Source: Nocardia mexicana NBRC 108244
GTDB taxonomy: Bacteria > Actinomycetota > Actinomycetes > Mycobacteriales > Mycobacteriaceae
NCBI RefSeq assembly: GCF_001613165.1
Contig: NZ_BDBV01000051.1
Location: 1 to 32,737 of the forward strand
DNA length: 32,737 nucleotides
Reading direction: 5' to 3'
In this document: positions 1-7,192 of the stretch, piece by piece
How positions within the stretch are numbered: position 1 is the stretch's first letter
Layout: each line of letters begins with the position of its first letter
Position numbers and translations under genes: made by a program
The notes under the pieces: model-generated
The model's database searches: none
What the model saw: only the letters and a program-made list of their open reading frames with translations
What the model was told of the DNA's origin: nothing

Positions 1-551
1 AGGCTCGCCGTCGGCGCGCGCTGGCGCTGGTGTCGGCGACGGCGCGCCCGGCCGCGGCCTACGCGGCCGCCGACGAACTGGTGAAGACGGCCGAGGAAGA
101 GGCCAAACAAGTCAGCGCCGCCCGCGACGAGCGCGAGCGCGAGGAGTTGGCGACCGCACTGGGCGCCGGCGGTACCGGCAAGGGCGCCGCCTCGGCGACG
201 CGGGGTTCGGCCGGTGTCCTGAAGGACCTGGAGCGCCGGCAGAAGTCGCGCGCCACCCGCACCAGCCGCGATTCGCTCGACCGCGCCCTGATCGACGTCG
301 CCGGGCTGTACCGGGACGCACTGGCGGTCCGATTCGGCGCGGCGAAACCCGCCCCGGCGGCCGGAGTCACCCTCACCCACCCCGATCTCCCCGACCAGAT
401 CCGCGACCTGGCGACCGAGGTCCGCCCCGAGGGCCTGCTCCGCTCGATCGAGGCCGTCCTGGACTGCCGCGAGGCCCTGGACCAGAACGTCAAACCCCGC
501 TTCGCCGTCGCCGCCATGGTCGCGGGCCTGATCGCCGCCCGCACCCCCTGA
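1..551 (+). CDS. holB: DNA polymerase III subunit delta' (C-terminal part, 5' end off the window)
   Basis: The reading frame is open from the window edge (first full codon at base 3) to the TGA at 549-551, so only about the last 182 residues are present. Delta' is part of the clamp-loader complex that opens the sliding clamp on DNA. The visible part is the C-terminal helical collar region plus a charged, Ala/Glu/Lys/Arg-rich linker (roughly 40-75 residues after the window start) of the kind seen in actinobacterial delta' proteins. The AAA+ ATPase and zinc-binding parts would lie upstream. The ending 'FAVAAMVAGLIAARTP' and the tRNA-Thr that follows match the arrangement around Rv3644c in M. 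tuberculosis. The assignment rests on the C-terminal pattern and context, since no catalytic motif is visible. Confidence 0.8.
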   Translation, partial: ARRRRALALVSATARPAAAYAAADELVKTAEEEAKQVSAARDEREREELATALGAGGTGKGAASATRGSAGVLKDLERRQKSRATRTSRDSLDRALIDVAGLYRDALAVRFGAAKPAPAAGVTLTHPDLPDQIRDLATEVRPEGLLRSIEAVLDCREALDQNVKPRFAVAAMVAGLIAARTP

Positions 552-597
552 CCACGTGACCGCGACCACCCGTTTTCGTAATCCGCCCCCGATTCGA

Positions 598-603
598 TAG
601 ACT
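598..603 (+). promoter_or_regulatory. Candidate -10 box of the tRNA-Thr promoter
   Basis: TAGACT fits the actinobacterial TANNNT -10 pattern and lies 18 bases before the mature tRNA start, which would put transcription start near 610. The -35 region near 573-578 (TTTTCG) is a poor match, so this rests mainly on the -10 box and its position. Confidence 0.45.
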
Positions 604-621
604 CGCGTGGCCGAAAGGCAC

Positions 622-697
622 GCCGCCTTAGCTCAGTCGGTAGAGCGCTTCACTCGTAATGAAAAGGTCAGGAGTTCGATTCTCCTAGGCGGCTCCA
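622..697 (+). tRNA. thrT: tRNA-Thr(CGT)
   Basis: A full cloverleaf can be drawn. The acceptor stem is GCCGCCT/AGGCGGC (622-628 with 687-693). The D arm is GCTC/GAGC. The anticodon stem is CTTCA/TGAAA (648-652 with 660-664, C-A at the outermost pair) around the 7-base loop CTCGTAA. The T arm is AGGAG/CTCCT around TTCGATT. Loop positions 34-36 are CGT (655-657), which reads the Thr codon ACG. The discriminator base is T694 and the CCA end is encoded at 695-697. Confidence 0.97.
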
Positions 698-719
698 AAC
701 CCGGGATCGGTCTTGTCTG

Positions 720-747
720 CCGGTCCGGGCTGCGGTTTCCGGGCCGG
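720..747. terminator. Hairpin between convergent tRNA-Thr and oxidoreductase gene
   Basis: CCGGTCCGG (720-728) pairs with CCGGGCCGG (739-747) over 9 bp with one G-T wobble, around a 10-base loop. It lies 22 bases after the tRNA and 13 bases beyond the stop of the minus-strand oxidoreductase, so it could serve both. No clear T-run follows on either strand, which is common in high-GC actinobacteria. Confidence 0.5.
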
Positions 748-760
748 TTAGCCAGCAGGT

Positions 761-1156
761 TCAGGTGGTGTCGAAGGCGATTATTCCCGCTGCTCGGTTG
801 GCGAGCTGCGCGATGCGTGGCACGTCCGTGGTGGCTTGGTGGGGTTGGAGGACGCGGGGATTGCGCAGGGTGACAGTGCCTCCGCGGTAGCGGAGCTGGG
901 CCTGTCCGGCCGCGATTACGTTTCTTGCCCAGTTGGTCTCGCCATGGAGCAGGACCACCGCGAACAGTCGGCCGTTGCGGAAGACGCTGACAGGGGTTTC
1001 GTATCGTTTGCCGGATTTCCGGCCGACGTGCTCGATCACGGCATAGCCAGGCAGTGAGGGGGCGACCCGCCGCATGCAGGGATTCAGATACCGCTCTCCT
1101 GCTCGGTCCATCCACTTCGGGAAGTAGGACGGCAGCGAGCCGTTCGTGGTGACCAT
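761..1156 (-). CDS. Nitroreductase/deazaflavin-dependent oxidoreductase family protein (Ddn-like)
   Basis: The 131-residue product has the size and motifs of the small split-barrel Ddn/F420-dependent oxidoreductase family: 'EHVGRKSGKRYETPV' (about residues 42-56) followed by 'LLHGETNWARNVIAAG' (about 69-84). In this family those segments form the strand pair and the Asn-Trp helix that cradle the deazaflavin cofactor F420. Members reduce diverse hydrophobic or nitro substrates with F420H2, and the substrate here cannot be read from sequence. The ATG at 1156 was chosen because TAGCCT lies 6 bases upstream, which fits a leaderless transcript. It is transcribed toward the tRNA and divergently from the membrane protein at 1340. 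Confidence 0.82.
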   Translation of the reverse strand: MVTTNGSLPSYFPKWMDRAGERYLNPCMRRVAPSLPGYAVIEHVGRKSGKRYETPVSVFRNGRLFAVVLLHGETNWARNVIAAGQAQLRYRGGTVTLRNPRVLQPHQATTDVPRIAQLANRAAGIIAFDTT

Positions 1157-1162
1157 TCGACC

Positions 1163-1168
1163 AGGCTA
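1163..1168 (-). promoter_or_regulatory. Candidate -10 box (TAGCCT) for a leaderless transcript
   Basis: On the minus strand TAGCCT is followed by 6 bases and then the ATG of the deazaflavin-dependent oxidoreductase. This spacing puts transcription start at or next to the start codon. No Shine-Dalgarno-like sequence is present. Confidence 0.5.
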
Positions 1169-1339
1169 GGAGTGCGCGGCCCGCCGAACATCCTTCTACG
1201 GCAGGAATTTCATCGTTCTGCGCAGGTCGGGGCGTGGAAACAGGTAGCGGGTTACTCGTGTGGGACGGGTATGGCGGGGGGATTCTCGGTGCTGTGGCGC
1301 GGGCCGATGCTCGGCGGTTCGCGTTTCGGAGAGGTAGTC

Positions 1340-2179
1340 ATGAGACGCGGGGCGCGGGCGGTGCTTGTTGCGGTGGCAGCGGGCGGGGTGCTCGGTGGGA
1401 TGGCGATGCCGATTGCGGCGGGTGCGCCCACGACAGGTTCGGTGCCGCCGACCGGGCAGGTGGGGTCCTGCCCTACGACGATGTCGGCCGTCGGGGAGAC
1501 GGGCGGGGAAACCTGTCCCGAGCCGGATCCCGTCCTCAGCGTGCCGCCCTCCGTCGAACGGGGTACGGACGTCGAGGTCTCCGGAGACTATTGGCCCTGC
1601 GTCACGATCCAGGTATCGGCGAGCTGGTCCGGTGCGGTGCTGTCCGCGAACGTCGATGGGGGTTCGTTCACGCGGTCCGTTCCCGTGGACGATCAGGTCG
1701 AACCCGGGTCGTACTCGGTCAGCGCTGCGTGCAGCGGCTATTCGGCGAGTCGGAGCATCAAGATCGTTGCGCCGTTCGTATCGACCACCGAACCTACGAC
1801 CACCAAGCCGAAACCGACGACCGACCGGGTCACGACCCCGCCGACCGTCTCTGAAACAACCGGCGGGCAACCGTCGCTCGCGGCGCAGTCGGACGGTGAA
1901 CCGAAGCGGGACAACAAGATCGGCACGGTGCTCGCGATCATCGCGTTCCTGCTGGCCGTCGTCGTGGCGACGCTCGTACTGCGGCGGCGTAAGCGTGCGC
2001 CCGACGCGACGCGGGCGGAGCACCATGATCCCGGCCCGCAGCGGGTGCGCGTGCGGGTCGTCGCCGATACGAGCCCGTCGATCCAGGTCCGCGAGCTCAC
2101 CCGGCCTACCGGCCCGGTCGTTCGAATCCGGGTGCATACAGGTGAGCCGCGGATACGAGTGAGGGAGATTCCGCGATGA
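1340..2179 (+). CDS. Membrane-anchored surface protein of unknown function with repeated basic cytoplasmic tail
   Basis: 279 residues starting at the ATG that follows GGAGAGG by a few bases; an upstream in-frame start lacks such a site and would spoil the signal peptide. Order of parts: signal peptide (about 1-28, Arg-Arg then an Ala/Gly/Val core), a Cys-containing extracellular region with four cysteines and Ig-like strand patterns (about 35-145), a Thr/Pro-rich stalk (about 150-192), one transmembrane helix (about 195-216, ended by RRRKR) and a cytoplasmic tail of about 60 residues. The tail carries two imperfect repeats of alternating Val/Arg ('VRVRVVADTSPSIQVREL', then 'VRIRVHTGEPRIRVREI'). 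Its stop overlaps the next start (ATGA), so the two are probably translated together. I do not recognise a named family. Confidence 0.72.
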   Translation: MRRGARAVLVAVAAGGVLGGMAMPIAAGAPTTGSVPPTGQVGSCPTTMSAVGETGGETCPEPDPVLSVPPSVERGTDVEVSGDYWPCVTIQVSASWSGAVLSANVDGGSFTRSVPVDDQVEPGSYSVSAACSGYSASRSIKIVAPFVSTTEPTTTKPKPTTDRVTTPPTVSETTGGQPSLAAQSDGEPKRDNKIGTVLAIIAFLLAVVVATLVLRRRKRAPDATRAEHHDPGPQRVRVRVVADTSPSIQVRELTRPTGPVVRIRVHTGEPRIRVREIPR

Positions 2180-2787
2180 CGAATACACCATCGATCACGG
2201 CCCGCGCGGTGCTGTTCGGGTATGCCGCGCGCGAGGTCGTCGAGAGCGAATTGGCCGAGCGCCTTCGCGAGAACGGTGTCGAAAGGCTGGCGTTCCGGCG
2301 AGTCCCCGCGGCCTCGGCGATGCTGCAGTCGACGGCGCTGCGTGAAATCGCCAGGGCGGTAGACGGTTTGCTCGCAGTCGACATCGGCGGCGTGACAGTC
2401 GCCGGATGGCGGCGTTACGAACAGCTCCGCGATGCGGCGATGCGAACCAGTTCGGGCGGTGTCGAACAGGTCGAGTTGTACGAGCACGAAATCACCCAGA
2501 CCTACTGTCCCCGTCTGGATCTCACCGTCGACGGCAATCGGGTGGGCGAGTTCGAAGTCGAGCTGAACGGCACGGTGCTGCTCCGGCCGCTCACGGCGAC
2601 GGTTCGCGACGGCATGCTGGTCGCGCTCGGGCCGGGTGACTGCACCGTGACGATCTCGATCAGCGTGCCGGAACTGGGGCCGGTCCTGGAGCGCGAACGC
2701 GAATTTCCCGTGGGGATCATGGTCGATCTACGACGGCCGATCCCGCTCATCGGACACCCGCCCCGGGCGGTGAACCCGGATCGCTGA
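2176..2787 (+). CDS. Hypothetical protein coupled to the upstream membrane protein
   Basis: 203 residues starting at an ATG that overlaps the upstream stop by 4 bases, a classic coupling arrangement. No signal peptide or membrane helix is visible, so it is probably cytoplasmic. The first half (to about residue 95) looks helical and charged. The second half (about 105-190) is rich in short Val/Thr/Leu strands ('RLDLTVDGNRVGEFEVELNG') and resembles a small beta-sandwich. No catalytic motif is recognisable. The coupling suggests that it binds or regulates the membrane protein, perhaps through the latter's basic tail; this is inference only. Confidence 0.7.
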   Translation: MTNTPSITARAVLFGYAAREVVESELAERLRENGVERLAFRRVPAASAMLQSTALREIARAVDGLLAVDIGGVTVAGWRRYEQLRDAAMRTSSGGVEQVELYEHEITQTYCPRLDLTVDGNRVGEFEVELNGTVLLRPLTATVRDGMLVALGPGDCTVTISISVPELGPVLEREREFPVGIMVDLRRPIPLIGHPPRAVNPDR

Positions 2788-2827
2788 TCGACATAATGCA
2801 GACTCCGCGCGATAAGGAGGCTTCTGC

Positions 2828-3328
2828 ATGAGCACCACGGCCGACGGCCCGACCGACCAGGACATCGAGCATCTGCGCGCGACCGTCGGCGTTGCGGTGC
2901 GATCGCGTAAGAACGGGAACCATCCGTTCGGCGCCGTGCTCGCGGGCCCCGATGGGCGGGTGCTTCTCGAGGCCGAGAACAGTGTGGTGACCGGGCGTGA
3001 TGCCACCGGCCATGCCGAGACCAACCTCGTGCGGGCGGCCTCGGCCGCGTACGACCCGAAGTTCCTGCTGACCTGCACGCTTTACACCAGTACCGAACCG
3101 TGTGCCATGTGTTCGGGCGCCATCTACTGGGGCGGCATCGGACGCGTCGTCTATGCCCTGGGCGAGGACCAACTGCTGGCGTTGACCGGCGCCGACCTGG
3201 AGAACCCGACCATGGCGTTGCCCTGCCGTCGGGTTTTCGCCGCCGGACAGCGTCCCCTGCCCGTCGTCGGGCCGGTCGACCTGCCGGAGGCCCGCGCCGT
3301 ACACGACGGTTTCTGGAACCGAGGGTGA
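2828..3328 (+). CDS. Nucleoside/guanine deaminase family protein (CDA fold)
   Basis: 166 residues of the cytidine-deaminase-like zinc fold. 'GHAET' supplies the zinc-binding His and the proton-shuttling Glu, and 'STEPCAMCSGAIYW' supplies the two zinc-binding cysteines (PCxxC). 'HPFGAVLAGPDGRVLLEAEN' is the substrate-pocket segment typical of GuaD-type and related nucleoside deaminases. These enzymes hydrolytically remove an amino group from a base such as guanine. The tRNA deaminase TadA shares the motifs, but the tail after the PCxxC motif ('ALPCRRVF...DGFWNRG') looks more like the metabolic branch. AAGGAGG at 2814-2820 is a strong ribosome site 7 bases before the ATG. The substrate is uncertain. 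Confidence 0.85.
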   Translation: MSTTADGPTDQDIEHLRATVGVAVRSRKNGNHPFGAVLAGPDGRVLLEAENSVVTGRDATGHAETNLVRAASAAYDPKFLLTCTLYTSTEPCAMCSGAIYWGGIGRVVYALGEDQLLALTGADLENPTMALPCRRVFAAGQRPLPVVGPVDLPEARAVHDGFWNRG

Positions 3329-3343
3329 GGCGCGGGCGCAGCG

Positions 3344-4408
3344 TCAGCGGACCAGACCGCGACCTGTCGTGAGCGGCAGGTCGACGGCGGTCAGCAGTCC
3401 GGGGCGGGCGGCCACGACCGCCGGGACCGTACTGACCAGACGGGCGGCCGTGCCGACCAGGCCCGCCTTGGCGTGGTCGCCGTCGCTGTAGAGCTGGAGG
3501 TCCAGCTGGTAGTCCGGTTCGCCCTCGATTTCGACTCGGTAGCAACCCTTTCCGGTCGGTTGCGGCCACTGCGGGGCGAGCGACGGGTGTAGGCGGGTGA
3601 TGTGCTCCAGGACGAAAACCTCACGGCCGGAACGGTTTCCGCTGACCTTGAAGCGCAGTGCCGCAGCGGTACCGGCGGCGATGGAGTGGCCCGCGACCTC
3701 GAGCGGCTCCGGCGCCGGAAGACGCTCGAAATGCTGTGTCACCTCATCCAGTTCGACGTCCAGGGCGGCGGCGAGCTGTCGCACCACGCTGCCCCACGCG
3801 AGGGTCAGCACGCCCGGCTGCAACAGCAGCGGCAGGTCGTCGAGGTCGCGGCCGAAGCCCATGATCTCGAACAGCACCTTCGGGTTGTCGTAGGTGGAGT
3901 AGTCCATCAGCTCCGAGCAGGTGACCTTGTCGATGCGCTCGCAGCCGCTGGTCAGCAGCAGCGGCAGCCAATCGTTGGCCCAGCCGGGGTCGATCCCGTT
4001 GACCCACAGCGACGCACCGCCCTCCTCGGCGGCCGCGACGACCGGATCGATCATTTCCGAAGGCACTGTGCCGTACGGGAATTGGAGAAACACCGGACTG
4101 CTGGACACGACGTTGATGCCCGCCCGCAGGAACATCTTCAGGTCCTCGACCGCCTCCATCAGCCGGTCGTCGGCCATGGCCGTGTGCACGATGCAGTCGG
4201 GCTCCAATGCCAGCAGCGCCTGCGCGTCGTTGGTGGCCAGCACCCCTGTCGGCTCGTCCAGTCCGGCGAGTTCGGCGGCATCCTTGCCCGCCTTGTCCGG
4301 GCCGGAGACCCAGACGCCGACCAGTTCCAGTTCGGGCCGGGCGACGATGGACCGCAGCGCCCAGCGCCCGACATTGCCTGTGCTCCACTGCACTACGCGA
4401 TAGGTCAT
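3344..4408 (-). CDS. NAD(P)H-dependent dehydrogenase, DapB-like (dihydrodipicolinate reductase N-terminal fold)
   Basis: 354 residues. The N-terminus 'YRVVQWSTGNVGRWALRSIV' is a GxxGxxG Rossmann nucleotide-binding loop as in DapB-like and 2,4-diaminopentanoate dehydrogenase-like proteins. The following segment ('DCIVHTAMADDR...INVVSSSPVF') matches the second half of that domain, and the C-terminal half is the mixed alpha/beta substrate domain. Mycobacteriales carry many such paralogues of unproven substrate, often in lipid or steroid gene neighbourhoods. The ATG at 4408 is supported by GAGGAGATC just upstream; an upstream extension in the same frame has no start signal and is compositionally poor. 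It lies 10 bases after the SDR gene in the same operon, so the two probably act on one pathway. Confidence 0.83.
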   Translation of the reverse strand: MTYRVVQWSTGNVGRWALRSIVARPELELVGVWVSGPDKAGKDAAELAGLDEPTGVLATNDAQALLALEPDCIVHTAMADDRLMEAVEDLKMFLRAGINVVSSSPVFLQFPYGTVPSEMIDPVVAAAEEGGASLWVNGIDPGWANDWLPLLLTSGCERIDKVTCSELMDYSTYDNPKVLFEIMGFGRDLDDLPLLLQPGVLTLAWGSVVRQLAAALDVELDEVTQHFERLPAPEPLEVAGHSIAAGTAAALRFKVSGNRSGREVFVLEHITRLHPSLAPQWPQPTGKGCYRVEIEGEPDYQLDLQLYSDGDHAKAGLVGTAARLVSTVPAVVAARPGLLTAVDLPLTTGRGLVR

Positions 4409-4418
4409 CGTGATCTCC

Positions 4419-5207
4419 TCACAGATCCGGAAGTCCCAGTTCGAGATTCGGGCTTTCGATGCCGCCGTCGACCTCGAGTATCTTGCCGGTGATGTATCCA
4501 CCGGCGCGCGAGCTGAGATAGACGATGGCCGCGGCGATCTCCCATGGTTCGCCGAGTCGGTGCAGCGGTGTATCCGCCTCCATGCGCTGCTTGATTTCCG
4601 GTTGCTGCGCAACGACTTCCAACGCGGAGGTCAGGACCGAACCCACCGCGATGGCGTTGACCCGGATGCGCGGGGCCAGATCCGTTGCGGCCAAACGGGT
4701 CCAGTGGGCGAGCGCCGCCTTCGCGGTGCCGTAGGCGAGGAAGCCGCGGCCCGCGGACCGGCCCATCATGGACGAGATGTTCACGACCGAGCCGCCGTCC
4801 CCGGCGAGCATGTGCGGTACGGCGGCCTGTGTCAGCGCGTGCGCGGTGGACACGTTGAATCGGAAGGCCTCTTCGAGGAATTCGGGCGTCGTGGTCATGA
4901 ATGTGTTCGGCAGGGTGCCGCCCACGTTGTTGACCACGATGTCGATGCGGCCGAGTTCGGACGCCGCCGCATCGGCGAATGCGGTGACGGCCGAGAGGTC
5001 GGACAGATCGCAGGGGACCGTGATCACCCGGCGGCCGAGGGCGCGGATCTTGCCCGCCACCTCGTCCAGCTGAGCGGCGGTGCGGGAGGCGATGGCGACG
5101 TCGGCGCCCGCCTCGGCCAGGGCGAGCGCGGTGGCGGCGCCGATGCCGCGGCCCGCGCCGGTGACGACGGCGACCCGGCCGTCCAGGCGGAAATTGTCCA
5201 GGATCAT
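4419..5207 (-). CDS. SDR family oxidoreductase
   Basis: 262 residues, the usual length of a classical short-chain dehydrogenase/reductase. 'VTGAGRGIG' (about 16-24) is the NAD(P)-binding glycine motif, 'NNVGG' the structural NAG-like motif, 'SVVNISSMMG' contains the catalytic Ser strand, and 'YGTAKAALAHW' carries the catalytic Tyr-xxx-Lys. The C-terminal 'GGYITGKILEVDGG' is the standard SDR ending. It is the first gene of a two-gene operon with the DapB-like dehydrogenase and is divergent from a TetR regulator. GGAGGAGCTCC lies just before the ATG. The substrate cannot be inferred; a lipid or steroid hydroxyl is a reasonable guess from the TetR/SDR/DapB-like context. Confidence 0.88.
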   Translation of the reverse strand: MILDNFRLDGRVAVVTGAGRGIGAATALALAEAGADVAIASRTAAQLDEVAGKIRALGRRVITVPCDLSDLSAVTAFADAAASELGRIDIVVNNVGGTLPNTFMTTTPEFLEEAFRFNVSTAHALTQAAVPHMLAGDGGSVVNISSMMGRSAGRGFLAYGTAKAALAHWTRLAATDLAPRIRVNAIAVGSVLTSALEVVAQQPEIKQRMEADTPLHRLGEPWEIAAAIVYLSSRAGGYITGKILEVDGGIESPNLELGLPDL

Positions 5208-5305
5208 CGGAGCTCCTCCTCCGGACCTGAGATTCGGCGCGTGCTGTGGAAGGCGGTCCGGGGCCTACCGTCGGCCGCTCGTTCGTGAGGGCCGTCACAC
5301 GGAGT

Positions 5306-5325
5306 GTTAAGAACTGGCGCTTAAC
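5306..5325. promoter_or_regulatory. Putative TetR operator 1 (GTTAAG-N8-CTTAAC)
   Basis: This is a perfect 6+6 inverted repeat with an 8-base spacer in the intergenic region between the SDR operon and the divergent TetR gene. Size and symmetry suit a TetR dimer. A second site with the same layout follows after one base. Confidence 0.6.
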
Positions 5326-5326
5326 T

Positions 5327-5346
5327 GTCAAGGATTGTTTCTTAAA
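5327..5346. promoter_or_regulatory. Putative TetR operator 2 (GTCAAG-N8-CTTAAA)
   Basis: This imperfect copy of the 5306-5325 site has the same 8-base spacer, placed 21 bp (two helical turns) downstream. It overlaps the expected -35 position of the TetR gene's own promoter, so binding here would repress the regulator. Confidence 0.5.
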
Positions 5347-5361
5347 ACCCTGGTGAGGCGC

Positions 5362-5367
5362 TACAGT
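5362..5367 (+). promoter_or_regulatory. Candidate -10 box (TACAGT) for a leaderless tetR transcript
   Basis: TACAGT is followed by 6 bases and then GTG at 5374. It decides the start chosen for the TetR gene and puts transcription start at the start codon. Confidence 0.5.
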
Positions 5368-5373
5368 CCCACT

Positions 5374-6006
5374 GTGGAGACGGCAACCGCACGAGAGCGG
5401 CTCATCCTGGCGGCGGAACGCCTGATCGCCGAGCGCGGCCAGGCCGTGCCGCTGCGGGATATCGCGGCGGCGGCCGGGCAGCGCAACAACTCCGCGATCC
5501 AGTACCACTTCGGATCCCGGGACGGGCTCATCACGGCGGTGGTGGAGCATCGGCTGGCGACGCTCGAGGTGCGCCGACTGGAATTGCTTGCGGAACAAGC
5601 GGGTTCGAATATCGGGGAGTCCGTACACGGACTGCTGGAGGCATTGGTGATTCCGATGCTGGAGCTGAGCGCGCGATACGGGATCGATCATTACGCCCGG
5701 TTCCTCGAGCAGATTCGCACGCATGCGGCGGTGACGGATGCGGCGAATCTCGGTAGCGAGCAACGCACTTCGGTGCGGTTGATCATGCGGGGGCTCGAGC
5801 GTGGACTGCCCGAACTGCCGGAACGTCTGCGACACCGCCGCATGCGATCACTGCCGACGGTGCTGTTCGCCTTGCTCGCCGATCACGAACGGGCGGTCGA
5901 ATCGGGCCGGGTGGCGGCCGATGACCAGACGGCGTGGGACGAGATCGTCGACATGCTCGCGGGCACACTCACCGCGCCGATCGTCGAACGGACTGTCTCG
6001 CGATAG
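5374..6006 (+). CDS. TetR/AcrR family transcriptional regulator
   Basis: 210 residues from GTG 5374. An in-frame TTG at 5335 and a GTG at 5353 are possible but add a non-helical leader and would place the start before the -10 box. The N-terminal helix-turn-helix is clear: 'ERLILAAERLIAERG' (helix 1), 'PLRDIAAAAGQRNNSAIQYHF' split over helices 2-3, then 'GSRDGLITAVVEHRL'. The remainder is the all-helical ligand-binding and dimer domain. It is divergent from the SDR/DapB-like operon and has two operator-like repeats in the shared promoter region, so it very probably represses both that operon and itself. The ligand is unknown. Confidence 0.88.
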   Translation: METATARERLILAAERLIAERGQAVPLRDIAAAAGQRNNSAIQYHFGSRDGLITAVVEHRLATLEVRRLELLAEQAGSNIGESVHGLLEALVIPMLELSARYGIDHYARFLEQIRTHAAVTDAANLGSEQRTSVRLIMRGLERGLPELPERLRHRRMRSLPTVLFALLADHERAVESGRVAADDQTAWDEIVDMLAGTLTAPIVERTVSR

Positions 6007-6073
6007 CGGGCGTATACGGGCGGCGCCGCCGCGACCGGCGGAGGCTGTCGGACGTGCCTGGCATCATCGGGCC

Positions 6074-6448
6074 ATGACCGACTCGACGCGGCTCGCCGCA
6101 CCCATTCCGGTGCTGCGCATCTTCGACGTTCCCAAGGCTCTCGAGTTCTATTGCGAGTACCTCGGTTTCACCCTGGACTGGGAGCATCGCTTCGAGCCCG
6201 GGCTGCCGCTGTATGCACAGCTGTCCCGGTCCGCGGCGGTGATCCATGTGAGTGAGCACCACGGCGACGGCACACCGGGCACGGTGGTGTGGATCGCTGT
6301 GGACGATGTCCACGGCTGGCATACCGAACTGGCGGCGAAGGAGTACGGCTACGCCCGGCCGGGCGCGCCGGAGGACGGTCCCGGCGGGCCCGGATTCTCG
6401 GTCACCGACCCGTTCGGCAACGAACTGCGGTTCGCGCAGCCGGACTGA
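6074..6448 (+). CDS. Glyoxalase/bleomycin-resistance fold protein (VOC superfamily)
   Basis: 124 residues, the length of a two-repeat VOC domain. 'PVLRIFDVPKALEFYCEYLGF' (shown only as the family signature) opens repeat one, and 'GFSVTDPFGNELRFAQPD' closes repeat two in the way typical of glyoxalase-like and bleomycin-binding proteins. The middle ('LYAQLSRSAAVIHVSEHHGDG') resembles the sub-branch annotated as bleomycin resistance protein, which binds the drug rather than degrading it. Catalysis or ligand cannot be decided from sequence. The start ATG has CATCAT 6 bases upstream, close to a leaderless promoter layout, and no ribosome site. Confidence 0.85.
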   Translation: MTDSTRLAAPIPVLRIFDVPKALEFYCEYLGFTLDWEHRFEPGLPLYAQLSRSAAVIHVSEHHGDGTPGTVVWIAVDDVHGWHTELAAKEYGYARPGAPEDGPGGPGFSVTDPFGNELRFAQPD

Positions 6449-6474
6449 CCTGGCGGATCGCAGTCCACGGCGGC

Positions 6475-6480
6475 TACCGT
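6475..6480 (+). promoter_or_regulatory. Candidate -10 box (TACCGT) before the DUF2752 gene
   Basis: TACCGT is followed by 8 bases and then GTG at 6489, fitting a leaderless start for the DUF2752 protein. Confidence 0.45.
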
Positions 6481-6488
6481 GGACGACT

Positions 6489-6932
6489 GTGGATATCGCG
6501 CACGTGCAGCCGCCCGAAACCCGCGCGGGCTGGCGGTCTCTCGGGCAGCCCGCCATGGTGGCGGGCGGGGTCGCGGCGGTTGTCGCCCTGCTGCATTTCC
6601 GGGATCCGCACGTGCCGGGGTCCTACAGCATCTGCCCGTTCTACGAGCTGACCGGGTGGTGGTGTCCGGGCTGCGGGGGTCTGCGAGGCATGCACAACCT
6701 CACCGACGGCCGGTTCCTCGACGCCGTGCACAGCAATGTGCTGCTGGTGCCGCTGCTGGTCGGCTTCGCGGTGTGGTGGGGAAGTTGGGTGCTGCGCCGC
6801 TGGCGCGGACAGGACGGACGGCCGTTCCCCTTCGCGATCGGCCGGACCAGGCTGTGGATAATTCTGGCGGCACTCACGGCGTTCACGGTTCTCCGCAACA
6901 CCCCGTGGGGGACGTGGCTGGCGCCCGTCTGA
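6489..6932 (+). CDS. DUF2752 family membrane protein
   Basis: 147 residues from a GTG placed just before the first conserved segment. The family signature is plain: 'CPFYELTGWWCPGCGG' with paired Cys residues, followed by 'LRGMHNLTDGRFLDAVHSN'. There are about three membrane helices: near residues 20-35, around 'NVLLVPLLVGFAVWWGSWVL', and near the C-terminus ('LWIILAALTAFTVL'). DUF2752 proteins are short inner-membrane proteins of unknown function; the CPGCG motif suggests metal binding or redox use but this is unproven. It is 40 bp after the glyoxalase-fold gene. Confidence 0.85.
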   Translation: MDIAHVQPPETRAGWRSLGQPAMVAGGVAAVVALLHFRDPHVPGSYSICPFYELTGWWCPGCGGLRGMHNLTDGRFLDAVHSNVLLVPLLVGFAVWWGSWVLRRWRGQDGRPFPFAIGRTRLWIILAALTAFTVLRNTPWGTWLAPV

Positions 6933-6985
6933 TCGTCGCGGCGTGGTCGCTGGGGCAACCGCCGCAAACTGGGCATGCTGACGGT

Positions 6986-7174
6986 ATGGGTGATTCGCTG
7001 AAGGCAAGAGTGCGCGAGAAGATGCTGCGGCAGCTGAACGAGGACGGCTCCCCGGACCCGGAGCAGGACGACCCCCGCCAGATCTCGGTCGAGAACGATC
7101 TGGAGGCGCTGGAGGCGGTCGCCGACGACGACCCACTGGTCGAACAGCTCGCCGAGCGCTACCTCGTGCCCTGA
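6986..7174 (+). CDS. Small acidic hypothetical protein
   Basis: 62 residues starting with 'MGDSLKARVREKMLRQLNED', an amphipathic helix, followed by a strongly acidic stretch with many Asp/Glu residues up to the stop. No membrane segment or catalytic motif is visible. CATGCT lies 6 bases before the ATG, again like a leaderless promoter. Codon use, with G/C in third positions, looks genuine. It may be a small conserved actinobacterial protein, but I cannot name it. Confidence 0.6.
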   Translation: MGDSLKARVREKMLRQLNEDGSPDPEQDDPRQISVENDLEALEAVADDDPLVEQLAERYLVP

Positions 7175-7192
7175 ACCCCCGCCCGATTCCCG

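Noticed and set aside
633..1115. Long minus-strand reading frame overlapping the tRNA and the deazaflavin oxidoreductase gene
   Set aside because: It reads through the tRNA-Thr, is Arg/Pro-rich as expected of a shadow frame, and the same DNA has a recognisable family in another frame.
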